Assembly: GCA_030407005.1 (NCBI GenBank)
Contig: JAUDYN010000004.1
Span: 1,302,001-1,366,000, forward strand
Reading direction: 5' to 3'
Source of the DNA: Desarmillaria ectypa
Lineage: Eukaryota; Basidiomycota; Agaricomycetes; Agaricales; Physalacriaceae
DNA: 64,000 nt
Made by a program: the position numbers and the translations under genes. The stretch's first letter is position 1, and each line of letters opens with the position of its first letter. This document shows positions 1-11,656 of the stretch, one piece after another. Below the pieces are notes generated by a model. That model saw only the letters and a program-made list of their open reading frames with translations. It did not search any database and had not been told where the DNA came from.

Positions 1-1375
1 GGGTGCTGGGGTGTTTAGACTTCTGAGAGGTCCGAGGATGTCTTGCCTACTTGCCCCAGTCCATGGTTTCACCTGCATATCTGGTGAGTCTACTGAAGTA
101 GACTCAGTGGACTTTGTGGCAGTGCCAGCACCACCTGGCAAATCCTGCACCTTATCAGGGGCTCAGGATTCACTATAGATTATGGTGTCAGTATCTTTCA
201 GAAGTGTGACATACCTGTTTGTTGTCAATTCTTTGGTTTTCTTTAGCTTTGGGGTCTGTGACAAAGTCATATAATTATGCATAGTATTGGAATATCCTAA
301 ATCATGTATATAAGTCTGACCTGTGGAAGCTGAGGACTTACTAGTAGGAGACATGATTAAGCAAGGGGAATTGAACCCTTGTCAACCTAATCTTTTGTCT
401 TCTCGATCTTGATTATAGGTGGCACCACTTCATTAGTGGGCCCTACTGACCTAATGTCCTTGAAGTCTTTTCTTCTAGGACAATCCTTTGCCAGGTGACC
501 TTTCTCATCACACCTGAAACATCTTCCTTCTGCTCATCATCAATCAATCTCCATGGGCTTACCTGATCCTCCATATGTTATCCACTGCCCAGTTCTGGCA
601 TCCCTACTCACCCCTGCATTAGCAGTCAGCTTTGGAGCCAAGGAACTTGTTGCCCCAGCAGCAGTTTTGCTGCTGGGATGCTGTTGAGGATTGGGATGGG
701 AGTCCTTCTTCTGCCCATCCCTGGGCATGCTGGTGGTCTGGTCAAAGACCCACTTTCACTGTCACTCCTCATATATTTGTGAGATGCATTCCTTCCACTC
801 CAGGTATGAGCATGGAATGTTGACACCCATATTGGAGATGAAGGTTGTATAGGAGCTTGATACTCCTAGTCAGAGTGCCTTCATCATGGCACCATGCTCA
901 TTCTCATTGGTTCATCGGCCTGCTAATTTTGCCTCTTCTTTCAGCTTCTGGAAGTAATGGGAGGTGGACTATGTTCTTATTTGAAGGTTAAACATCTGAT
1001 TCTTGTGTACTTCTTCAATTGCAGGGTCTCTGAATTGCTGAGAGACCATTTCAATGAAGTCATCCCAAGTGGGATATCGAAAGTGGGTGGCAGTGCTATC
1101 ATAGGCATTGCTGGTCCAAAATTTGGGTCTCTTGTAGACCTACCAGTCCTTGGCAGCCCCTTCAAAATGTGAGGTTGCAAATAGTACCAGGTGCAACAGC
1201 ATCTAGAAGTAGTGTCAGAACACTTTGAAGTAGACAATACAATCACCAACAAAGCATTTAATGTTGTTGTGATCCCCTTTGAATGGATTAGGGGTCTTTA
1301 CGAGGACTGGCTTGATACCCAAGTATAGAGCATTGTTGGGCACATTCCCAACAGGATTGGGAATAGGGTTGGGAG
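1..1375 (-). repeat. Inverted repeat arm L (gag region), near-identical to 5859-7233
   Basis: Position x here pairs with 7234-x on the other strand. The first 60 bases match the far arm perfectly, and all reading frames between 163 and 1252 recur unchanged. I saw only one substitution (near 1343) before similarity breaks at about 1375. The outer end is not seen because the arm reaches the window edge. Confidence 0.93.
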
Positions 1376-2086
1376 GACCTTTCCCAGAGGGCAGTGTCAG
1401 GATTGAGTAATGATCTAGCCATGGACCAGGGTAGCCTCTTGGCAGCTCCATTGGTCTTCCCCTTTCAGGCTCCTTCTCCTTCTTATTCTCATGAAGATAT
1501 TCTGCCATCATCTTCTGAGCAGCTTCTTTCTCTGTGAGTTCCTCATGCATCTTCCTTATGTGTTGTTCTTTCTTGGCCAGTGTGGTCCTTGCTTGCTGCT
1601 GCATTTCCTCCACTATTTTTGGGATTGATGATGGTCCTGCAGGGGTGGGGTCTGTAGGTGTCATTTCAGCTTTAGCACTTTCTCCTATGCCTGCAAATAA
1701 AAGACTACTACCCTGGTAGGGATGGTAATCTTGTTGACATGCCTGATTGCATGGTGGTGAATTGGGCAGTGGTTGTGGTCTTGTGACCAGAGTGTCAGGA
1801 GGATAGTCAGAGATGTTCATATATTGGGGTTGAGAATATCCCAGCCCACCATAGTGTCCATAATTATATCTATTCCTCTCAAAGTTGGACATCGAGTCCA
1901 TTCTCCTCTCATCAGGTGAGCTCCAGTCACTATAACTGTCAAAGGGAGTGACCCAGCTCCCATTGTTCCTCTACCATCCTTGGGTGTAGCCTTGGTACCA
2001 AGTTGCCAATGGTGGGGTGATAAAGCTCCCAGTTCCCATTTGCATGGATCTGGGCACAGATTGTGGCATTGGGGTTGGAACCTCAT
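388..2086 (-). pseudogene. gag of gypsy element A-minus, degenerate
   Basis: This encodes the capsid/nucleocapsid polyprotein of a Ty3/gypsy retrotransposon. The best open stretch runs from 1901 to 1215. It has a Pro/Gln/Tyr-rich N-terminus, a Lys/Glu-rich coiled-coil segment (about residues 95-150 of that frame), and then the capsid region containing ALYLGIKPVLVKTPNPFKGD. The frame then breaks at stops and continues in other frames to a CCHC zinc knuckle at about 521-480. Element C gag (18.7-20.0 kb) has the same order, supporting homology. It is not expected to make protein. Confidence 0.8.
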
Positions 2087-2980
2087 ATTGGATCACCCCT
2101 GTTGAGGGCCAGCCACTCATCCATATTGGGACAGAGCTATGGCCAGTCCATTCTGGCTTCAATGTCAGCCCTTTGAAGTTCCCAGGTAGTGGATATGAGA
2201 GGGCCAAGTATTTGCTGATCAATGTTGGTGAGGGTCAGCCAGATGCAGTTGGTCCCCTCTGGGTTGAAGGGACTATCAGGAGGGAGGGGAGTGATCTTGG
2301 CCACAGCATCAGAGCTCCTGTCAGAGTTGCTGAAGAGTTTGATGATGGAGAGTGAGGAGGAGGAGTTGGTTCCTTCTCAGAGCCAGAAATTTCATTTCTG
2401 GGCCCAGGGTCCATACAGGTGGTTATGATCCATTCTGGAATTGTCAGGGTGGAGGGCCCTGAAGTAGGGCCGAGTGGGAGTAGGAGAACAGGGACAATGA
2501 GGAAGGGAGTATGGAGGCAGGGGGTCCTTAATCTGAGACTGAACATCCTACACATATTCCTGGGCAGGGGTGATGATAGATCATTCCAGCTGGTATGTGG
2601 CTGGTTCTGGGGTCGAGATGGTGTTCTCCTCAGAGGAGGAGGTGGTTATGAAACATACCTAGGGGTGAGAGAGTGAAATTTCTTCTCATGTTCCTAATCA
2701 GGTGAGAGAAATCCTTCAGGGAAGGATATGGTCAGCATATCTTGGTGGGTGGGGAGAAAGTTGTCATGAGCAGTGGGTTCACTGTTCTTGTTGTAGAAGC
2801 ATTCAGACTTCTTCTTTATATGTTAATATGAGAAGAGCAGTGTGGAGGACTAGTAGGACTGTGCCACCAATTGCGATGCTGAGAGGGATAGTTTTTATAG
2901 TTTCTTGTTCTTTGTTCAGCATTCATTGATGCTTCTTTTACAGCTAGCATATAGGAAGTGGTAGGGGATCTTTTGACTAA

Positions 2981-3396
2981 TGTTACAACCCTATTTAACA
3001 TGTGACTTGGGACATAAGCTGTATTCTCTGGGCTGTCTTATATTTGGACAATCACCTGTTAATGAGATTGAGCTAGATCTTTGGTGTAGTGCAGTAGAAG
3101 GTATATGAATGTAATTTAGTTGAAAGATAGGGTACAAAGGTGAAAACTACTCTGCTTATATACTGAAAATATGGTGTTATTAATAGATGAAATGGCAAGG
3201 TTCATGAGGAAATCTTGAGGAAGTCAGGTGATTATAGTCCAATAGGAGCAAACAAGGGTGACAACTGTGGTGAACTGGGGTGGTTGTCAGTGAAATACAT
3301 TGATACAAAGTGAAGATGGTGTAAGATGAGGACTGATTAGATAGGATGTGTCAATGATATGACTGGATGAGATAAGATAATGGAAAAATTGTAACA
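2981..3396 (-). repeat. LTR of gypsy element A-minus
   Basis: 416 bp LTR in minus orientation. It begins (minus strand) TGTTACAATTTTTCC and ends in TAACA. It carries a tandem GATA motif (GATAAGATAA at 3371-3380) and a TATATAAG box (complement of 3155-3162). It aligns loosely with the plus LTR at 3818-4225. Confidence 0.8.
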
Positions 3397-3817
3397 AGTT
3401 CCCACTGAGCAACAATTGATAGCATATTTCTTGACAGTTTTTGGTTCAGTTCTCTCTTTCCAGTCTGAGTAGGAGGGATAGGATAAAAATATCAACTTTA
3501 ACTTTCAAATAAACTCAATATATTCTGTAAACACTGAAAATTACCCCTTAGAATCCCATTCATACATCCATATGTGACACACCTTATAATAACTGATCAG
3601 TCTCTAATGTGCACAAAAATTGAAGAGTACAGGGTTCTTGGTAGCTTTAAACATGAATTGACTCACCACTCACACTCAGCTGGATCAATTCACTGGGCAG
3701 CATTGGTGAAATAGGCTTATCAATGGGAGGTTTGACAAGTGGAAACACCTATGCACCTGCAAGGTATTCTCAATCCTGTTTTGATATAACCTGTTTGAGT
3801 ACTGGATAGACCTTGGC
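3397..3817. other. Spacer between two inverted LTRs, unassigned
   Basis: 421 bp of AT-rich, CpG-poor sequence between head-to-head LTRs. I see no reading frame or known motif. It may be older transposon sequence into which both elements inserted. Confidence 0.5.
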
Positions 3818-4225
3818 TGTTATGATTTTTCCATTATCTTATCTTATCCAGTCATATCCATGACTCATCACATCTTATCTCACATTGTTTTCACTCTGCA
3901 TCAATGTATTCACTGACAACCATCCCAGTTCTACATGGTTGTCACCCCCATTTGTTCTTATTGGATAACAATCATCCAACTCTCTCAAGGTCTCCTCACA
4001 AACCTTGACTGCTTCATCTATTAATAAACACTGTAAATCTAATATATAAGTAGAGTAGTTTTCACACTTGTACTCTACCTTTTGACTAAATTACAAACAT
4101 ATACCTTCTACTTCACAACACTAAAGACCAAGTCTAATTCTCACTAAATAGGTGATTGTCCAAACATGAGACAGCCCAGAGAAGAAGCTTACATCCCAAG
4201 TCACATGCTAGACAGGGCCATAACA
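3818..4225 (+). repeat. LTR of gypsy element A-plus
   Basis: 408 bp LTR starting TGTTATGATTTTTCC and ending TAACA at 4221-4225. Tandem GATA motif at 3834-3848 and TATATAAG at about 4043-4050. It is followed by a leader similar to that of the minus element (shared TTAGTCRAAAG start). No target-site duplication can be assigned. Confidence 0.8.
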
Positions 4226-4454
4226 TTAGTCGAAAGGTTCCCTACCACTCCTTCTATGCTAGCCATAAAAGAAGCACCAGTTCATGCCAGAAGAAAATGA
4301 AAACCAGAAAACCAGAAACCATCCCTCTCAGCATCACAATTGGTGGTACTGCACTCATTGTCATCTTTACTGCTCTTCTCATATTAACATATGAAGAGGA
4401 AGTTCGAAATTTCCTACAACAAGAGAGGCAACCTTGCTGCTCACCCCAACACCC
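4226..4454 (+). other. Untranslated leader of gypsy element A-plus
   Basis: About 230 bp that align with the leader of the minus element (complement of about 2750-2980), for example around CTCATATTAACATAT at 4378. Similarity stops abruptly at the 1.36 kb repeat. Confidence 0.65.
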
Positions 4455-5817
4455 AGTGATGTGCTTGGTAACAGTGAGTGACAAAAGAATTAGGAAATGG
4501 CAATGAACACCAATCACACTAAACCTCTTACTACTCTACACTTAATCACCAATATTGAATTCGGGCAGTTTCGAGTATGATGGAAGCACTCTGCAGACTT
4601 CAATAATCAAGTACAATTGTCTTAAAGACATTTTATTTATTACTAGTGAGTTTATACAAAGTACTACTCATACTAGTGGGGTGAGTAAGACACAATTGGA
4701 TAAGAGTGACTTGGTTTGAGCTACTGTGCTTGTTCTGACTGAAACTGCTTCAGACTGGTGGTGCTCTTGGCCCTATACTGCTTCCTACAAGTGATAAACA
4801 CTTGACTAGCCACACTCTTGGCTAACTAGTGGTGCTCTTGGCCTAAGAATAAACTATAACTCCAAGAACTTTGCTTGAACTAACTTCAAAACACTCTGGA
4901 CCTTTGCAGGACACAACAGTGACTCTAATGGACTTCAATTCAATGCAATTCTATAGGTGACTTAGCAACTATTAATCACTTCATTGAGGTTAAGCACAAA
5001 AGCCTTTAATTGGGGACACCAGTTACTACCAGTGAGGGCTCAACTGTGGGGATGGCTTGCCTGCTTTGCACGAGTGCCCATCCCACTACTTATATACTAC
5101 TGAGGCAGAACTATAAATATCATCTAGGTATAGGGTATATTGGTAAGGATTTCTTAGCTAGTCATGAATAATGGTGAATAATCATACAATAGTTGGTCTA
5201 GTCTGTTTTCTTTTCAAATATTTGGTCTAGAGACTCCACAGTTGGTCTTTCCACACCCTTGGCACAACTACATGCCCTAGTAATGCAGTTATATGGATAT
5301 CTGGATATTGGTGCCTATAACAGCTATCTGATCATGATTGAGGGTGCAGTCCAGCTCCACTAGTATCGATCATAAGAGATCTATATTGCAATAGTTGGAT
5401 CCGGGCTCAAGGTTAATCCACTCCTAATTCATTTCTAAGTCCTGTTTCAAGATTGCCATATGACTAGTTATCCTAACTTAGGCATTTATGCCCAGTCTGG
5501 GCTGCTAGTGACAGAACTTCATGAGATCTATGTATTCTGCTTCTGGTTTTTGTATGCTAGTAGCATCCTTCATTTGCTAGTGCTGTATTTCACTTAGTCC
5601 TGCTAGCATTTGAGTTACTAGTCTGGCCAGCTAGTAGATTTAACCCACTAATAGTGTTGTATCTAAGTCCTGACTTTACCAGTTGCTTACTGCTTTTAAC
5701 TATCAGCTCAAAGCCTCAGCTATAGTCCTCTATATATCACTAGTATAGGATAGATGTGCAATAGTATTGTTACAAAATTGCAAAATCTAGGTGTGAATAT
5801 GTAGACAGCATATCACT
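4455..5817. repeat. 1.36 kb non-coding repeat, copy 1
   Basis: Copy 1 of a repeat found again at 10317-11656 in the same orientation, roughly 95% similar by eye. Ends are inverted: AGTGATGTGCT at the left and AGCATATCACT at the right. It has no coding frame. It contains internal short repeats (GGTGCTCTTGGCC twice, many CTAGT). A short stretch near 5078-5096 is missing in copy 2. It could be a solo LTR (TGAT...ATCA ends) or a non-autonomous element. No convincing target duplication flanks either copy. Confidence 0.8.
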
Positions 5818-6846
5818 GGATTGCTTTTTAATCCCAAGACCACCCCTCAGAAGAGGGCCTCCTGACCCTATTCCCAATCCTGTTGGGAATATGCCCAACA
5901 ATGCTCTATACTTGGGTATCAAGCCAGTCCTCGTAAAGACCCCTAATCCATTCAAAGGGGATCACAACAACATTAAATGCTTTGTTGGTGATTGTATTGT
6001 CTACTTCAAAGTGTTCTGACACTACTTCTAGATGCTGTTGCACCTGGTACTATTTGCAACCTCACATTTTGAAGGGGCTGCCAAGGACTGGTAGGTCTAC
6101 AAGAGACCCAAATTTTGGACCAGCAATGCCTATGATAGCACTGCCACCCACTTTCGATATCCCACTTGGGATGACTTCATTGAAATGGTCTCTCAGCAAT
6201 TCAGAGACCCTGCAATTGAAGAAGTACACAAGAATCAGATGTTTAACCTTCAAATAAGAACATAGTCCACCTCCCATTACTTCCAGAAGCTGAAAGAAGA
6301 GGCAAAATTAGCAGGCCGATGAACCAATGAGAATGAGCATGGTGCCATGATGAAGGCACTCTGACTAGGAGTATCAAGCTCCTATACAACCTTCATCTCC
6401 AATATGGGTGTCAACATTCCATGCTCATACCTGGAGTGGAAGGAATGCATCTCACAAATATATGAGGAGTGACAGTGAAAGTGGGTCTTTGACCAGACCA
6501 CCAGCATGCCCAGGGATGGGCAGAAGAAGGACTCCCATCCCAATCCTCAACAGCATCCCAGCAGCAAAACTGCTGCTGGGGCAACAAGTTCCTTGGCTCC
6601 AAAGCTGACTGCTAATGCAGGGGTGAGTAGGGATGCCAGAACTGGGCAGTGGATAACATATGGAGGATCAGGTAAGCCCATGGAGATTGATTGATGATGA
6701 GCAGAAGGAAGATGTTTCAGGTGTGATGAGAAAGGTCACCTGGCAAAGGATTGTCCTAGAAGAAAAGACTTCAAGGACATTAGGTCAGTAGGGCCCACTA
6801 ATGAAGTGGTGCCACCTATAATCAAGATCGAGAAGACAAAAGATTA
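5818..6846 (+). pseudogene. gag of gypsy element A-plus, 5'-truncated
   Basis: Capsid and nucleocapsid part of gag. It starts in mid-protein next to the 1.36 kb repeat; the whole N-terminal half present in the minus copy is missing. It contains the ALYLGIKPVLVKTPNPFKGD segment, the capsid region with stops, and a CCHC zinc knuckle (C-F-R-C...H...C) at 6713-6754. It cannot be functional. Confidence 0.85.
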
Positions 6847-7233
6847 GGTTGACAAGGGTTCAATTCCCCTTGCTTAATCATGTCTCCTACTAGTAAGTCC
6901 TCAGCTTCCACAGGTCAGACTTATATACATGATTTAGGATATTCCAATACTATGCATAATTATATGACTTTGTCACAGACCCCAAAGCTAAAGAAAACCA
7001 AAGAATTGACAACAAACAGGTATGTCACACTTCTGAAAGATACTGACACCATAATCTATAGTGAATCCTGAGCCCCTGATAAGGTGCAGGATTTGCCAGG
7101 TGGTGCTGGCACTGCCACAAAGTCCACTGAGTCTACTTCAGTAGACTCACCAGATATGCAGGTGAAACCATGGACTGGGGCAAGTAGGCAAGACATCCTC
7201 GGACCTCTCAGAAGTCTAAACACCCCAGCACCC
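5859..7233 (+). repeat. Inverted repeat arm R (gag region), near-identical to 1-1375
   Basis: Reverse-complement partner of the left arm. Similarity ends at about 5859 on the inner side, and at 7233 because the partner runs off the window. Confidence 0.93.
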
Positions 7234-10200
7234 CTGCTTAGGGAGCCAAATCCACTAACCTTGCCAGGGTCAGTGGGGGAAACAAGTGCCCACCAGGGCT
7301 AGAGCCGAGGCCATGTGCTATCCAGTCTGGTTGGGAGAAATCAGATGGTGGAACCAACTACAATGATGGTATCCATATTTGCACCTAGTACCATCTCTGA
7401 GTACTCTGCCAGAATGGGTAGTAGTGGAACCTTGGATGCATCAAGATGAGTTCAGCATCCTTCCAATGCTGTTCAAGTTCTGAAAGTAACTCAAGCTGAA
7501 GAACAGAAGGAAGCTGCTAGCACCTGGGCAGTAAAAAGGGGGCATCTGATCCAGGATCTGAAAGTTCAGTTGAGTCCAGCAAGATCTCAGCCTAGCTCTA
7601 TTAAGGAAAGTGCTAGCCAGGACATAGTAGCAAGCCCCCTAACTCAGAGGAGAAAGTATCAGTTGAGCTGCCAGTATCAGCAGATCCTGACTCTAACAAT
7701 GCAGAACAAATGCCAACTTTGCCAGTTGATATCCCTAAAGATCAGAGTGCAACTGCCTATTGCCCATCACCAGTAGCACTCACAACAGCTGTAGGACAGG
7801 AATCCACTAGCACCTAGGCAGTAAAGAGAGGGCATCCCAGTAGAATCACCACTGTCATCGAAGTACCCAATGAAGAAGATGACATGGCTTTCCTGCTATG
7901 GAAGGCAAAACAGTCCAAAGCCAAAACTCTAACATCCAAAATCCCACTGATCATGGAGGTACCCAACCATGTGTAGTACAAGCTATTCAGAGTTGATTGG
8001 ACTCTGCACACTATTCGTGCTACCAAGACTGTCCTCTCTACTTGGGTTCATCCCAAGCAACTTGGAGAGATTACCAATAAGCTCATCTAGAGCCTGAATA
8101 ATGAAGGGAGTTCTGCATGTGAGCAACTCTACAAACTTTGCAAACCTATTCAGTATATCCGCAGAACCAAAAGTTCTGGCTGGGACTTTTTGGTAGATAT
8201 CCAACTCGCTTCTTGCACCAGAAAGAAAACCTTGACAACCTGCACATTGTTGGATAGCAGTTGCACTGGCAGCTCTATCAACTGAACCTATGTCCAACAA
8301 CACCAGTTGGATACCAGAAAAGCTGCTACTCCCATACTCATTTACAATGCTGATGGGACCCATAATAAAGCAGGCAATATAACCAAATTTGTGAAACTCC
8401 AAATAATGATTAGAGACCATGTTAAATGAATTGATCTCATGGTCACTGACTTGGGTTCCAAAACAGTATATTTGGGTCATGACTGGCTTAAATGCCATAA
8501 CCCATTGCTCAACTGGAAAACGGGATCAATGACATTTGGACAATATCATTGTATCAAGAATCATTTCACACTCCCTGATGTGGATGATGAAGACAGGTGG
8601 GATGAAGAACTAGAGGAAGGAGAAACTATTCTTGCTGTAAACATGCAAGAAGAAATCATACTTTGAGCAGTACACCATGCAAATGAATTGGTGGCAGCTG
8701 CAAATGCCAAAAAACCCAAAAAGATGTTTGAGAAGCTCATGCCTCCTCAGTATCAAAGCTTTAGAGACTTGTTCTCTAAAGAAAGCTTTGATGAATTACC
8801 AGACTGAAAACCATGGGATCATGCCATTGAGTTAATCCCCAACACCAAATCCACCCTAGACTGTAAAGTCTATCTGCTCAACAGAAATGAACAACAACAA
8901 CTCAATAAATTCCTTGACAAAAATCTCAACTGTGGATGGATCCATCCCTCTAAATCCCCCTTTGCCTCTCCCTTCTTCTTTGTCAAGAAAAAGGATGGCT
9001 TGTTATGACCAGTTCAGGACTACTGAAAATTGAACAAAATGATGATCAAGAATTGTTATCCACTTCCTTTGATATCAGAACTCATTGACAAATTACAAGG
9101 AGCAAAATACTTCTCCAAACTGAATGTTTGATGAGGATATAACAATGTATGAATCTGAGAAGGAGATAAAGAAAAAGCCACATTCAGAACTAACTGAGAT
9201 CTCTTCAAACCTATGGTCATGTTCTTTAGTCTTACCAATTCACCAGCCACTTTCCAGTGGATGATGAATGATATTTTCAAAGACCTTATAGCAGGAGGAA
9301 AAGTCACCATCTATCTTGACAATATTCTTATATTCACAAAATCCCTGTCCAAACACCAAATCATTGTTCGACAAGTTCTTCAACACTTATGAGAAAACAA
9401 GTTGTTCCTCAAAGTAGAGAAATGTGAGTTTGAGGTACTTGAAACAGAATATCTCAGGGTCATCATCAGCAAAGATGCTATCCATATGGACCCTGTCAAA
9501 GTCACTGGAATCATAGAGTGGCCCACTCTAACAAAAAAGAAGGAACTCCAATCCTTCCTAGGATTCATGAACTTTTATCAAAAATTCATACATGATTACT
9601 CCAAAATTGTATGACCTCTCACTCAATTGATCAGGAAAATAGACTGGACTTGGGGACCAGATCAGGAACAAGCATTTTCACAACTCAGGAAGTTGATGAC
9701 CACAAACATTGTCTTAATAATCCCCTCCAATGATGGAAAACTCTAAGTAGAGGCTGACTCCAGTGATAGAGCTATTGGAGCCATGCTAAGCTAAGAACAA
9801 AATGGAAAATAGAGGCCTGTTGCTTTCATGTCCAAGGCCTTGACTGTCACTGAATGCAATTATGAAATCTATGATAAAGAATTGCTGGCAATCATGTTAG
9901 CCTTAGAAGAATGGCACCATTACCTTATGGGTGCCAAAGAGACCATCGAAATCTGGACTGATCACCAGAACCTCCAGTATTTCTGAAAGCTGCAGAAGTT
10001 AAACCATTGACAAGCTCAATGGGTCACTGAACTAGTGGAATACTATTTCACACTCCAACACAAAGCAGGAGTTGCTAACAAGAAAGCAGACCTGCTTAGT
10101 CAACAAGATGATCACAATCAAGGAAAAGAGGATAACCAAGATGTAGTGGTTCTTGCTCCTGAACACTTTCAGGCATTAATACTGCCCACCACTGAAGAAC

Positions 10201-10316
10201 AAACAATGTGTATAAGAGATGCAACCCAACAAAAAAAACAGTGGGATCAAGAAATTGAAAAATCCCTTAACCACAAATATGGGATCACCAAGATGGACAA
10301 ATTATTATGGTACAAT
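6880..10316 (+). pseudogene. pol of gypsy element A-plus: protease, RT, RNase H (degenerate)
   Basis: Pol of a chromodomain-type Ty3/gypsy element with many in-frame TGA stops. After a poorly conserved linker, the retropepsin motif is at 8250-8262 (L-L-D-S-S, usual DSG) and reverse transcriptase runs about 8700-9620. The RT has the LTNSPATFQ block, YLDN at 9312-9323 where YxDD is expected, and FLGFMNFYQKFI. RNase H (about 9690-10040) keeps DKELLAI and TDHQNLQYF. The frame continues into the start of the integrase arm and is cut at 10316 by the second 1.34 kb repeat. Most stops sit where relatives have Arg, consistent with CGA to TGA. Confidence 0.9.
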
Positions 10317-11656
10317 AGTGATGTGCTTGGTAACAGTGAGTGACAAAAGAATTAGGGAATGGCAATGAACACCAATCACACTAAATCTCTTACTACTCTA
10401 CACTTAATCACCAATATTGAATTCGGGCAGTTTCGAGTATGATGGAAGCACTCTGAAGACTTCAATAATCAAGTACAATTGTCTTAAAGACATTTTATTT
10501 ATTACTAGTGAGTTTATACAAAGTACTACTCATACTAGTGGGGTGGGTAAGACACAATTGGATAAGAGTGACTTGGTTTGAGCTACTGTGCTTGTTCTGA
10601 CTGAAACTGCTTCAGACTGGTGGTGCTCTTGGCCCTATACTGCTTCCTACAAGTGATAAACACTTGACTAGTCACACTCTTAGCTAACTAGTGGTGCTCT
10701 TGGCCTAAGAATAAACTACAACTCTGAGAACTTTGCTTGAACTAACTTCAAAACACTCTGGACCTTTGCAGGACACAACAGTGACTCTAAGGGACTTCAA
10801 TTCAATGCAATACTATGAGTGACTTAGCAAATATTAATCACTTCATCGAGGTTAAGCACAAAAGCCTTTAGTTGGGAACACCAGTTACTACCAGTGAGGG
10901 CTCAACTGTGGGGATGGCTTGCCTGCTTTGCATACTACTGAGGCAGAACTATAAATATCATCTGAGTATAGGGTATATTGGTAAGGATTTCTTGGCTAGT
11001 CATGAATAATAGTGAATAATCATGCAATAGTTGGTCTAGTCTATTTTCTTTTCAAATGGTCAGTCTAGAGACTCCACATTTGGTATTTCCACACTCTTGG
11101 CCCAACTACATACTCTAGTAATGCAGTTCTATGAATATTCAGATATTGGTGCCTGTAATAGCTATCTGATGATGATCAAGGGTGCAGTCTGACTACACCA
11201 GTACTGATCATAAGAGATCTATATCACAATAGTCAGATCTGAGCTCAAGGTTAATCCATTCCTAATTTATTTCTAAGTCCTGTTTCAAGATTGCCATGTG
11301 ACTAGTTATCCTAACTTAGGCATTTATGCCCAGTCCAGTTTGCTAGTGACAGAACTTCATGAGATCTATATACTCTACTCCTGGTTTTGGTGTGCTAGTA
11401 GCATTCTTCATTTGCTAGTGGCTGTATTTCACTTAGTCCTGCTAGCATTTGAGTTACTAGTCTGGCCAGCTAGTAGATTTAACTCACTAATAGTGTCGCA
11501 TCTAAGTCCTGGCTCTACCAGTTGCTTACTGCTTTTAACTATCAGCTTAAAGCCTCAGCTATAGTCCTCTATATATCACTAGTATAGGATAGATGTGCAA
11601 TAGTATTATTACAGAATCACAAAATCTAGATGTGAATGCATAGACAGCATATCACT
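10317..11656. repeat. 1.34 kb non-coding repeat, copy 2
   Basis: Same family and orientation as 4455-5817, with ends AGTGATGTGCT and AGCATATCACT. Its flanks are pol of element A on the left and pol of element B on the right. The two flanks overlap in homologous content, so this is not a simple insertion into one element. Confidence 0.8.

Larger units (their letters stand above)
1..3396 (-). mobile_element. Ty3/gypsy element A-minus, 5' part (LTR, leader, gag), cut by window edge
   Basis: Read on the minus strand this is the 5' portion of a gypsy LTR retrotransposon: LTR 3396 to 2981, a leader of about 0.9 kb, then gag towards position 1. The pol part lies outside the window. It is the inverted relative of the plus-strand element that starts at 3818. 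In-frame stops and the lack of a continuous gag frame show it is dead. The assignment rests on gag similarity to the plus copy, whose gag is followed by protease and reverse transcriptase, and on the LTR ends TGTTA...TAACA. Confidence 0.85.

Noticed and set aside
4455..11656. Interpretation of the 1.34-1.36 kb repeats as the LTR pair of one element enclosing 5818-10316
   Set aside because: The enclosed region starts in mid-gag and ends in mid-pol, with no primer-binding site or polypurine tract at the edges, and true LTRs of these gypsy families (TGTTA...TAACA) are present elsewhere.
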